Source of the DNA: Angiostrongylus vasorum
Taxonomy: Eukaryota; Nematoda; Chromadorea; Rhabditida; Metastrongylidae
Reading direction: 5' to 3'
Length of the DNA: 64,000 bases
NCBI GenBank assembly: GCA_018806985.1
Contig: JADANN010000443.1
Location: 1,603,001 to 1,667,000 of the forward strand
Below the pieces are notes generated by a model, which worked only from the letters and a program-made list of their open reading frames with translations, did not search any database and was not told the DNA's origin. Positions 55,140 to 64,000 of this stretch are shown here, one piece after another. A program made the position numbers and the translations under genes. Position 1 is the stretch's first letter. The number at the start of each line of letters is the position of its first letter.

Positions 55140-55500
55140 CCCTGTGTACTATGCTCGCCCTAGTGGAGTACTTCGTTTAACTTTAAGATTACCTACCAGA
55201 TGCCCTTTCATCACGGACGCAAAGTGGTGTACTCGTTTCGTCAATGTATTCGTTCCCGCACGCTTAACAAGTGGTCAGATGAACCGTACCGAAATCATGC
55301 AATCACCGTCTTTGCCGTTGGGGGCATAGTATACAATTCTGCGTTGTACATAGACAATCATACAAGAGGTTGGCGAACTAGCCGGCGTCCTAAATGCTCG
55401 GTGGTATTTCAGTCACTGTTACCGAGTTTTCTAGACCGACCGTTTCAAGCAATGTTTCATAGAAATACTTATTTCGTTTCAAATGAAGGTAAGGATAAAT
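55140..55500 (-). mobile_element. Penelope fragment, minus strand
   Basis: Minus-strand reading gives linker and endonuclease pieces (RNRLYDCLCTTQNCI-like, then NEYIDETSTPLCVRD-like) matching the other copies in reverse. It stands head-to-head with the plus-strand copy that begins at ~55570. A 167-codon plus frame (55200-55703) spans both and is an artefact. Confidence 0.65.
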
Positions 55501-55569
55501 GGAGTTTTATTATCGTAAGAGTTATCCTTTGTGGCTTGGGTTTTCCTCCGTACCTATCTTTAGGAGCAA

Positions 55570-56860
55570 GGATTTCTAAGGTGAGAGGAGCAGTAACTGA
55601 TCTCCGGCCACTACTCTACTATAGTTACATAGATGGTTGCTTTGTCATTTGTTCCATACAAGAGGAAATAGACAAATGTTTCAAGTTATTGAATAAACAG
55701 TAGAAGCATATCAAGTTTATCCAAAAGGAACCGAGGTAAAACTGGGTTCCATTTCCGAACGTTTGAATTAACCTGTCCGAAAACGGCTAATTGGTGTCGA
55801 AATCCAAGTAGTACGAACATAGTGGTTCATTACCTCTCCTCCCACCCCTCACACACCAAAAGAGCGCTTGTAAGAAACAAACAGCCCCAACATGTGCATA
55901 GGAAGAGAGCAGAAGGAGGGAATACGGAAATTGGCGCAGCGAATAGCCATTTCTAGTGGTTACATAATTGTAGCTCATTGGAGCAGACGTAGAGAAAAAG
56001 CGAAGCCGTTAAACCATAACTTTAGAGAGGATAACGTTTCCTCTTATCCTATCCTTCATTTAAAAAAGAAATAGATGCAGCTATAAAATGCTGCTTAAAA
56101 AGGGAGCCGGTCTAGAGAATGTCGCTACAATAATCGAAATGCCACCGAGCACTTTAACTCCAACTGGTTCGCAACCGCCTTCAAGACTGTACAGGACAAA
56201 ATTGCATAATATGCCGTAATGGTAAAGACGGTGATTGCACAGTTCGGGTACGGTTTATCCGATCTGTTGTAGTGCGTGCGGTGACGAATACATTGGCGAA
56301 ACGAGTAGGCCACTTTGCACTCCTATAAAAGAACACCTAGTCAGTAAACTTAATGTTAAATCAAATGGTCCACTTGGCCGGCATACCACAAAGAGACACA
56401 ACGGAGAGGATTTTAAAGCAGAATTAGCCGTCCTCATGGAGGAATCGGAAACTTCAAAGCGTAAAACTCTTGAACCATTTTGGATAAATTCCAGGAATCC
56501 TAAAAGCAACAGCTAGGGGGAAAGCTTCGTAATCACGCGTTATCTCACGCAGTATTTAAGACTGATATTTTAATGTGAGAGGCACACTTCGCTTCCATAT
56601 GAACTCTGTGCGGTTGGTTTTGACGTGGAATATCAGTGGAAGACTTTAGAAAGCAATTAACGTGAAAAGAAGATAATTTGCCTTCAATGCGACTAAAATC
56701 TAGGTTTAGTACTTTTCTGTTTGGTTATGGAGGTGTTTGGCTGGGTAGATTGCGGTCAACTTGACCTTTCCATGCTCTGAAGAAGACGAAATCCGCCAGA
56801 ATGTCAACTTTAGTGTAATAAGAAATAAAGTGACACCTCGGGTTTGCTCAACATCGATAT
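55570..56860 (+). mobile_element. Penelope-like element with the best-kept GIY-YIG domain
   Basis: 55590-55703 gives the RT palm RPLLYYSYIDGCFVICSIQE, where YIDG replaces the catalytic YMDD. After several breaks, 56235-56516 reads through the endonuclease: VYPICCSACGDEYIGETSRP, LCTPIKEHL, GPLGRHTTKRHNGEDF, then KTLEPFWINSRNPKS. The GIY- and YIG-type elements are both recognisable. The tail at 56777-56805 has a decayed ribozyme-like motif (CTGAAGA, then AGAATG for GAAAC). Dead at the RT site. Confidence 0.8.
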
Positions 56861-56889
56861 AGAAAACAAGTAATTCCAGTCACCCTACC

Positions 56890-57010
56890 CTATATGAAAG
56901 AGCCTCGCCAGGTGAGATTGCCTCATTCGAGCGGCGCTTCACCGAATAGAATCGACTAGATGTGAGACGAAAACACCAAATCGAGAGTGGACGGCTGTGG
57001 ACAACTGATC
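56890..57010 (+). repeat. Family D repeat fragment
   Basis: CATTCGAGCGGCGCTTCACC, TAGAATCGACTAGATG and GGACGGCTGTGGACAACTGA follow the family D order. The ribozyme-like end is missing or degraded. Confidence 0.5.
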
Positions 57011-57304
57011 ATCGGTTTCGAGGAGGAGAACAAAAGTGACGTTAGATGTGCTTTGAGACGTAACTGGGTCCAAGAAGAAGCTGTCCTGTCACTGCTGCAT
57101 CCTGCTTTGCTCTCCCTCTCTGTCTTTACAGACAATGTAAATCATAACTGTACTAATATGCTTGATTATGATGAGGATTGCATCCAGCTCCAAGACTGCT
57201 TCTAAAATATCAGCTTAACAATTTCACGCAGAGCTCACGAAATGAAAAGGAACTGAACTGCAGATAGAAAAACCGCAAGACATACGAGCACCCAATTACC
57301 TTGT

Positions 57305-57665
57305 TTACATCGTCCTCAAGCAGTATGTCTACTAATCGCAGGATTCTGTGGTGGCTTGAATGGAGAATGTTTCCGATTTGTACATATAATCCAAGGTAAG
57401 GCTTTTTAAACCATGACTTTCATCTGTTTCTATGTGCCACAGACCTTCATCGTCTTCAAGAAACCATAAACAAAAAGCTATCACCCGGCTAGCGGATGAA
57501 GGAACCTTTGCCATCTCGGGTGAGAGCATTTAATCGCTTAATGTAGTTAGCGCTGGCTTTGCCGTACATCCATCCATTTCCAAACTTTTGGACGGTTGTG
57601 AAATTCTGGCTCCTCGTTTTTCCGTCCCAAATCTTGTAATTCCTTTGAAACAGAGGTCGAAAACT
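57305..57665 (-). other. Coding-like segments of unknown identity
   Basis: Minus-strand 57665-57492 is open for 58 codons without a start, reading FQRNYKIWDGKTRSQNFTTV and GNGWMYGKASANYIKRLNAL. Downstream, ~57350-57301 reads ILRLVDILLEDDVNK followed by a GTAATTGG donor-like sequence. The composition is gene-like and no repeat family matches, but I cannot link the parts by phase or name a protein. Could be exons of a minus-strand gene. Confidence 0.25.
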
Positions 57666-57817
57666 CTATAGGTCCATGAAGGGCGATACCCGTTTCCAAA
57701 TAATATTGGGGGAAGGCACCCATTTCAAAACAAATGATCGAGAATGTGTTAATATTTTTTGAGTTCGAGGCATTGTTCTAAATTTTCACGCATTTGCGTA
57801 TATATGTTACAAGAAGG

Positions 57818-58101
57818 GCGCGTGTGGCACAGTGGTCGGAGGCGCCCTGCAACACACGTGGAATCGACCCCCCGCGTTCATGGCCCACCAAGCCTTCCTT
57901 CCCTCCGGGGTCGGCAAATTGGTACTGGACTTGTCTGGGAGGATAGCAGCGCTGGCTCGACTCATCGGTAAGCCACCGCGAGTTATTGTAAAGGACAGAT
58001 GTGCATGCAATCACCTCCAACGGGCGCTTAATGAAGTCGAATGCATGGCGCATCCCTCAGGGGATTGACCAACGCCAAGAGCTTCATCCTTTTTTGCTTT
58101 A
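57818..58101 (+). repeat. tRNA-derived SINE, family A, clearest copy
   Basis: GTGTGGCACAGTGGTCGGAG contains a perfect A box (TGGCACAGTGG). GTGGAATCGACCCCC is a B-box-like site 30-35 bp on. Body and tail (GCCAAGAGCTTCATCC) are complete. Confidence 0.8.
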
Positions 58102-58269
58102 TGTTACAAAAAGCTTAGATTGCGTGCTATAATACATGCCCACACTGTAGTTCTCATTCAAAGTTGCATCGAATTTAGGTACTAGACCCTGATAGAATCC
58201 ATCACTAAAGAACGATTTAGTTTTTATGGATAAAGTTTCATAATTTTTTTCTTTTTATTCACTGACATT

Positions 58270-58530
58270 ACATTTTTTACACCAGAGTATGGGTGAAATA
58301 TAACTACAATAGTCCTGAATTAGTTACAAATCGTGCACCCCAGGCCAGATTCGAACCTGCGATTGCCCTTTTCGGGGGCCACTTTTTACCCACTTGTGCT
58401 CCCCATATCGCTCCCGTTCACAGGTGATTGCTGATGGCACCGTCATGTTGGAAGCTCGCCGACAGAAAGGTAAAGTAAGCGCACCAGTGGTGCAATGGAT
58501 AACACGTGAATCCCCGGAATATCTAAAGTT
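58270..58530. repeat. Family B pair with a near-perfect tRNA B box
   Basis: On the minus strand (58402-58328): GGGGAGCACAAGTGGGTAAA (A-box-like), CCCCCGAAAAGGG (anticodon-arm-like), GCAGGTTCGAATCTGG (perfect B box). On the plus strand at 58487-58540: TGGTGCAATGGATAACACG. No closing acceptor stem, so a SINE rather than a tRNA gene. Confidence 0.6.
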
Positions 58531-58828
58531 TTGGTTCTATTGTTTGAATTGTGGATTCTTCTGCACTTTGTCTCAATGAAATATAAAAGCCCACCACTCG
58601 TTCTGTGAAAACACCACCAAGCCCTTTTAGTTATATCAGTTCAGTTGCGCACAAACAGTGTTAGCGATAAGGTGTGAAGCAATAGCTTAAACATCTTTTA
58701 CACTCCTTCCAGCACCAAGGAAACTCTACTGCTCTTTGTCTTCAGCACTTCAGCATTTTTCAGATGTCACCTGAGGAAACGCTTCAGTGCTTAACGAAAC
58801 TTACTGCACACCTAGTGCTTCTTCCACT

Positions 58829-58836
58829 ACTGATAA
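58829..58836 (+). promoter_or_regulatory. Extended GATA site upstream of the pepsinogen gene
   Basis: ACTGATAA, 103 bp before the start codon, is the extended GATA site favoured by the intestinal factor ELT-2 in C. elegans. Digestive aspartic proteases in nematodes are gut-expressed, so the site fits. An 8-mer can occur by chance. Confidence 0.5.
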
Positions 58837-58938
58837 ATTTTGGTCAAATTAAAAAATACACTCAAAACTTTTTTCACGTTACAAAAAGCGCAGGTGGAAA
58901 AACTTTTTTCTATACTTGGATATAATTTCTTTCTTAGG

Positions 58939-61900
58939 ATGCGCTTCACCATTCTTCTAGTTATTGTCCGGATAGCAACGGCAGCTGTTTTTCAGCATGT
59001 TCTCATGTGGCGAAAGACAAGAATGGTATTGTTAACATTTAGCTGAGAAAGACACTAAGACTAAGTCATCACTTCAAACAGGTGGAGATGATCGAGCGAG
59101 GCGAATATGTTGGATATGTCAATCACCGCAGTGCGTTGCGCTCTTCACCACTCATCGTTACTAAACAGAGGGTAGGAGTAATTTATTCCCGAACTTTCAA
59201 CCTCAAATAGTTTTCAAGTACATTTTTGGAAAATACTTGAAGACCGTGGTGGCGGAGCGCGTGTGGCGCAGTGGTAGGAGGCGCCCTGCAACACAGAACT
59301 GGAATCGATCTCCGCGCCCATGGGTCAACGAGCCTTCCATCTCTTTGGGGATTGATGCCATACTTGTCTGGGAGGATAGCAGCACTGGCTCGATACATCG
59401 GTAGGCCAGCGCAATTCATTGTAAGGGCCATATATGCCTTCAGTCACTACCAAACGATGCTTAATAAAGTGGAATGGACGGCACATCCCTCAGGGAGTGA
59501 TCAACGCCGAGAACTTTATCCTTTTTTATAGTTGAAGACCAATGCTAATTATGCCCTAGAAACCCCTTTAAGGAAAGTGGGAATCATGAAAAGAAGGTGT
59601 GACTGCGTGAACACAGACCTATTTGTGGGTATGGTTGTTTGGTAGTTAATGTAGCATTTGCAGTCTCGTTTTTTCCTGTGTGTGTCTTAACAATAGCTTT
59701 CTTTGAAAGCCCTGCTATTACATACTATTGCAAAGCCTATTTTGTGCTATTCACTTAATTTAATTGAATTGTAATATAAATTGTGCTTCGACAAACTCTA
59801 GGAGTTGGAACTTCATCTACCAAAACGGGAAATTAGACAATTCTATTTGTACTAGTTCAAACTTGGACGTGCGCTGCGCAAAGGGCTCGCAACATTAATA
59901 AGCTATAGAGGCAAAGAAGTGTTAACGAAAGCACATTGCAATGTTGGGTTGAAGAACTTTTTCAGGCCATTTCGACCTTAAAGATGGAAGAGGTCACATA
60001 GCCGCTTCGCCTACAGACGTCGTATAATTGGAGGTTTTGGTTTTAGCAGAGCATAACCACATCTTGTAGCAAATTTCAAGACCAACTTTCTATTAATCTA
60101 TTATCTCGAAATTGATTAAGTGATTCACTGTTCTCTTGACGAGCAAGGATGAAGTTGTTACTTTATTCCTTTTTTTATAAACAAGTTTACGTTCCGGCGA
60201 ATTTCGCTATGCTCAGAGCCTGGAAAGGTCATGTTGACTGCAATATGAAAGCAATGAAAATTGAAGATCAAGCTCTGAGAAGGTGAAATCCGCCGGAAGG
60301 TCAGCTTGTTCATAAATGAAGAATGAAGTAACAACCTCGTTTTTTCTCATTAAGAGAACACTGAATCATTCGATCAATGCCAGGCTTTTTTTTAACACAT
60401 ACAGCTGCTCGAGAATTTGCAGAAGAACTCGTTGTAGGCAAGCATCTGAATAAGAGTCGAAAATCACAGAAGCTCGACAAACGAAGTGTCGCGCGAACTT
60501 GATAACCGTTCTCTGAGATAAAGAGGGGGGCACACTTGGCACTATCAACGCTGCAAAACTGGAGCGAGTTGGGCTATGAAAATCTGTAGTGTCGACCACA
60601 CCCTCATGGGGCTAAAGCTGCATTCAACTTCAGAATTTTATGTAACTGCACAAATAACTTGTTTCTGGTTGGCAAAGACGTGTAGGCTTTAATGCTTTTA
60701 ATTTAATTTTCATTATACATAATGCGTCGTCATATTCATGCGGATCTCAGCGCTTCATGCATTCGATTTGTTTTCGTCGTATTCATCGTCCACAAAAATC
60801 TTCCAGCACTTCTCGTAATGCTTCGGGTGTTATCTAAGAATTTCTTCTTCTTTGTGAATTTTGTAGAATGCTAGTTGATTCGGCTCTCATTGCAACCCTG
60901 GAGATAGCTGAGCTAAGGCGTCCTCAAGTGGTTTGGAGAAGAGCGTTGAGGAGGGGGGTCCAGTCAACCTTTTGCTTCCTGATCGACGACACCACTGGTC
61001 AGTGCGCTACCCCTTACTTTTGGCCGCGATCAAATTTTTGGTTTACCGAAGTTTTAGTTCTTTAAGAAAGTTTTTCCTGAGCTGAGATATGCCACTTTGA
61101 CAATACAGGTTGAAATTGGTTATTACATTCCAGAGAGCAGTCAAATGCGTTTGTCTGCTCACAGTTTACATCTTGTACCTTTATTCTGCTAAAATTTCTA
61201 ATCAAATGGATGGAGAGTAAATAGAAAATGAGTCGAGGTTATTCCTAGGAATGAAATCCTTTCCATCCTCCAAAAGAGATCCAAAAACTATTTGTAACTC
61301 TGTCACTGCATACACTACCGTTGTTGTCATTAAAGTGGGAAAAAAAAACAATTTGTTGCTTCAGTGGAGCGAGCAAAAGTTCATTGCAGTTTCTTCAACT
61401 AAGACACCAGCATGGATGATGCTAGTGGCGAATAAAAGGAGACATTAAACCGCATTTTAAATCATGCACTTCCTTAAGGCGCTTCACGAAGGTGACCTTG
61501 AGCTCGTCGGCAACATCACGGTCGGCACACCTGCACAGCGGTTTACCGTCCTACTTGACACTGGATCGGCTGACTTTTGGATACCAGGAAAGGACTGCGA
61601 GTGGGTACTTGGCAACGAGTTCCTGGAATTTTGTTTGGAAGTAAAGCTTTTTTTCTCTAGTTTTCTCGTCGTTTCTAGTGGGAAATAGGTACTTAATTAC
61701 AAAGTTTTCGTGGAGGCAAAATTTTTACAAAACAAGTTTATTAATCACTTTTAGTAGATCCTGCAGAGGAAAGCGTAAGTTTAAATCTGGCTCATCGAGT
61801 ACCTTCGTGAAGAGTGGAAGAACTTGGTCAATAAAATACGCAATGGGAGAGGCGAGCGGGACTATCGGGACTGATATTATGAAGGTTGGTGACATAGCAC

Positions 61901-63363
61901 CGCCATGTGGAGGAATTTTACTACGTTAAGTAATTTTGCATTCCTAGTTCGGTGGTTTGGATGAGCAGCAACTAGCGGTACCGAACACTACATTTGGTCT
62001 TGCGAAACAGATCTCTTCGGATTTAACAGAAGTTTGTAGACAATTTGCAGTGCTAAAAAACTATTGTAACATTGGTTTCGTTGCAGGATCCCACTGATGG
62101 TATTCTTGGTCTCGCGTTCTCAGATGTCTGCGTGTTCAGTGTTGTACCACCGCTCATCAATGCTATTAACCAAGGTCAGATAGTGCTACCACAGAGATTT
62201 CATAGATGTCTCGATGATCATGTAGGACGTTTTACGATTTTCTTTATTTGTTGGCTTACATGAAGTGGCTAGAAAAAAATTTACTGTGGTTGACCTTTCG
62301 GCGCCTTCGGTCTTTGCAAAGTCGCAGTGATTTGAGACAAATGTCCACAGCAGCTTTAAGCGATATGGGTCTTCTGTAGAATGCGAAGGCGCAGAAACGT
62401 TAGCCAAATGTGGTTTTACAACAACGTCGTGTAACCCCAGTAACACAAAGGATTATTGGTTATTCTTGCCAAGTTGAATGAAAACCAACATGTATTCTTT
62501 CATTGATGACCGAACACGAGGTTGTCTTTTATCAAAAACATTAGTTTCAGGTTTATTGGATAATCCATTGTTCACTGTTTGGTTAGCACACCATGGAAAG
62601 ACGTCACTAGGAGGCATTATCACATACGGTGCAGTCGACACTGAAAACTGTGCTCCAGTCATAGCTTACGAACCTTTGTCATCGGCAACTTACTATCAGT
62701 TTAAGGGCGGTTATTGGCAAATGGGTGGAAATTAAAACTTTAAACTTGTATTGGTTACGAGATGAAAATATTTAGATGTCGGCCATTGGAATCGGAAATT
62801 ACACACATGTAATGAGCTATGACGTTGTTTCCGACACCGGAACAGCGTTCATCAGTGGACCACCGGTTATCGTCGATCGGCTTGCCAGAGCTGGCGGAGC
62901 TGTGGTATAGATCTCCTCGTTTTCAAGCTTACTACCAGAATCCAATCCTTTCTCTATTTCATTACAACGCAACTGAGGAATTGCATTTGATAAAATGCAA
63001 TGTAACGCCACCCACGCTTGACATTACAATCGGAGCAAACAACTATCCCGTTGATCCTGTTAATTACGTTATTAAGGTATGTTCCGTTACGCCTACTTAC
63101 TTGCTGAATTTTTCCTCTATCTTTACAGTATTACTTACTTATTGAAAATTTGAGGGCGGTTTTATGGTTACTTTTGCAGTCCATGGACAGCGACTTTACA
63201 ATTTAGAAAGAGGGAAACATTTGCTTTTTTCGCCATCTTTGCACAAGACGTTGCTGGCTTTGGAGCGCAGTGGATTCTCGGAAGTCCATTCATCCGCCAA
63301 TTCTGCAACATCTTCGACATCGGAGGAAAACGTATTGGTTTCGCGACGTCGCTTCAAAAGTAG
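58939..63363 (+). CDS. Pepsinogen-like aspartic protease (nematode digestive, A1 family)
   Basis: Secreted acid protease, probably for gut digestion of host or food protein. Exons: 58939-59025, 59082-59171, 61479-61600, 61755-61884, 61948-62031, 62087-62174, 62551-62724, 62776-62904, 62978-63076, 63207-63363; ~385 residues. Signal peptide MRFTILLVIVRIATAA; propeptide to ~59 (RKTRM, MIERGEYVGYVNHRSAL). First active site LLDTGSADFWIP, Cys pair KDCDRSC, flap Tyr in SIKYAMGEASG, then DGILGLAF, PLFTVWL, second active site VVSDTGTAFISGPP, ITIGANNYPV, and C-terminal WILGSPFIRQFCNIFDIGGK. Every phase fits except two places. The exon 7 donor needs one G fewer at 62723-62725. Exon 10 needs one T fewer in T6 (63225-63230). 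The ATG follows a TTTCTTAG acceptor. Introns hold a SINE, Penelope debris and a ribozyme-like repeat. Either an active gene with assembly indels or a fresh pseudogene. Confidence 0.88.
59256..59528 (+). repeat. tRNA-derived SINE, family A, in pepsinogen intron 2
   Basis: GTGTGGCGCAGTGGTAGGAG (A box TGGCGCAGTGG), GGAATCGATCTCC (B-box-like), tail GCCGAGAACTTTATCC. Same strand as the gene. Confidence 0.75.
59530..60065. other. Intronic stretch, nothing assigned
   Basis: Part of pepsinogen intron 2. No exon-like or repeat-family sequence recognised. Confidence 0.25.
60070..60360. repeat. Penelope-derived fold-back in pepsinogen intron 2
   Basis: The left arm (60155-60215) holds the reverse of the tail GTTGTTACTTTATTC and GAGCCTGG. 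The right arm (60265-60345) reads CTCTGAGAAGGTGAAATCCG and GAATGAAGTAACAACCTCG. A reverse element-end motif, ACTTTCTATTAAT, lies at ~60085. Ribozyme-like boxes are decayed on both arms. Confidence 0.6.
60735..61020 (-). repeat. tRNA-derived SINE, family 2, degenerate
   Basis: Plus-strand landmarks match the 34.3-kb copy (GCGGATCTCAGCGCTTCATG, TTGTAGAATGCTAGTTGATT, CACCACTGGTCAGTGCGCTA), with heavy divergence in the centre. Confidence 0.5.
61021..61475. other. Intronic stretch before pepsinogen exon 3
   Basis: Contains a 65-codon open frame (61251-61448) without known motifs. Probably intron only. Confidence 0.25.
62270..62460. repeat. Family D inverted pair in pepsinogen intron 6
   Basis: The left arm reads in reverse (GGTTGACCTTTCGGCGCC, TTTGTCTCAAATC-type body, TGTCCACAGCAGC). 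The right arm reads forward and ends with the ribozyme-like core at 62374-62398, then GTTAGCCAAATGTGG. The body between the ends is deleted to ~60 bp. Confidence 0.55.
62374..62398 (+). ncRNA. Hammerhead-like core in a pepsinogen intron, sense strand
   Basis: CTGTAGA, extra A, TGCG-AAGG-CGCA (perfect 4-bp stem), GAAAC, GTTAGCC. The stem differs in sequence from other copies but keeps all four pairs, which suggests past selection on structure. The T in CTGT breaks the invariant A of the CTGANGA box. Confidence 0.5.
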
Positions 63364-63629
63364 TTAAATACTGAATAGGGGAACTCATCACTATTGTAAT
63401 TTGAAGTTTGTTTTTCTTACCTAAAGTTCACGTTGACATAGTCCAATTTCATCTCAAGTATTCTTCAATGGAGAATGAAGTTCAGGAACTACATGGAGGA
63501 AAGGTCGATTCTTTCACTTAGTGGTCTACTCTATAAATGAAAATTTTGAACGCTGTTTATCTGATCTGTTTGTGAAGTTGTCACTTTTAATCTACTATTC
63601 TTTTTTTAATGCTGGTAGCACCTATAGCT

Positions 63630-64000
63630 CATTAATAGAGTTGAGACAAAGGTGAAACGAAGTACTCCCGCACTGTGGTAGTGAACTCGTTAGCCCCTGG
63701 AAAAAAGGAACAGCGTGTTCGGTCCCCACCGTAGCCACTAACGGTCCGGAGATTTTCAAATATTTCAGTATCACAATGTTTTTTACTTTCTATTTTCTGC
63801 CTACTACAACTTCAACGGCAGGCTATTAAGCGAAATACAACCATAATGTTGCTGAGATATTTGCAAATTTCCGGACCGCAGGTGAGAAGCATAAAAAGTA
63901 AAAAACTTTGTGATTTCAACTACAGCCTCAGCTTAACTGTGTTCAACGCCGATTTGGGCTCCTCAGATGAATACCGTTGACAGGGTGATTGCTGATGGCA
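63630..64000. repeat. Family B inverted pair running off the window end
   Basis: 63630-63770 reads in the tRNA-like sense (CACTGTGGTAGTGAACTCGT, GCGTGTTCGGTCCCCACC). 63780-64000 contains TTTTTACTTTCTATTTTCTG and the forward TGCTGAGATATTTGCAAAT, GGTGATTGCTGATGGC. The copy is cut by the window edge. Confidence 0.6.

Noticed and set aside
55200..55703. 167-codon plus-strand open frame
   Set aside because: It crosses the junction between a minus-strand and a plus-strand Penelope fragment; only its last part (RPLLYYSYIDGCF) is real RT sequence.
58328..58402. Possible tRNA gene on the minus strand
   Set aside because: Good A/B boxes and an anticodon-arm-like hairpin, but no pairing acceptor stem; it matches repeat family B.
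62905..62928. A 23-nt intron in the pepsinogen gene (GTATAG to TTTCAAG)
   Set aside because: Too short to splice; using the acceptor at 62977 gives a 73-nt phase-0 intron and a conserved join (GGAV-ELHLIKC).
1..64000. CRISPR arrays, bacterial operons or ribosome binding sites
   Set aside because: Spliced eukaryotic genes and retroelements fill the window; no regularly spaced repeat array or compact operon is present.

Overview
The window reads as nuclear DNA of a parasitic nematode, most likely a strongylid such as a hookworm. The reasons are compact GT..AG exons with TTTCAG-type acceptors spread over large introns, trans-splice-like acceptors just before two start codons, nematode-type host genes, and a dense mix of RTE, Penelope-like and BEL/Pao elements with tRNA-derived SINEs. 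Most open frames here are fragments of dead repeats.

Three host loci could be rebuilt exon by exon. (1) 4793-21687, minus strand: an 11-exon gene for the ciliary protein IFT57 (C. elegans che-13). All exon phases fit except for two single-base insertions. A perfect RFX/DAF-19 X-box lies 292 bp upstream. Its introns hold RTE, Penelope-like and SINE copies. (2) 39457-42827, minus: three exon-like pieces of a class 3 lipase, apparently incomplete or decayed. (3) 58939-63363, plus: a 10-exon pepsinogen-like aspartic protease with signal peptide, propeptide and both catalytic Asp motifs, and an extended GATA site about 100 bp upstream.

The rest, especially 22-57 kb, is a mobile-element graveyard: three large minus-strand RTE-1 copies (27.8-31.6, 34.6-37.8, 49.5-52.7 kb), a second RTE lineage (1.1-3.7, 9.5-12.0, 24 kb), at least eight Penelope-like pieces carrying YMDD-type reverse transcriptase and/or GIY-YIG endonuclease, one BEL/Pao gag-protease fragment, and at least four short-repeat families.

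The most striking feature is a recurrent hammerhead-ribozyme-like motif (CTGANGA, 4-bp stem, GAAAC) at the ends of the Penelope-like elements, in short fold-back derivatives, and in a separate ~250-bp repeat family. One fold-back copy (52143-52511) sits in an RTE 5' region between 12-bp target-site duplications, so its ends are defined. At least four single-base insertions break otherwise intact host exons, which points to assembly errors or very recent decay.
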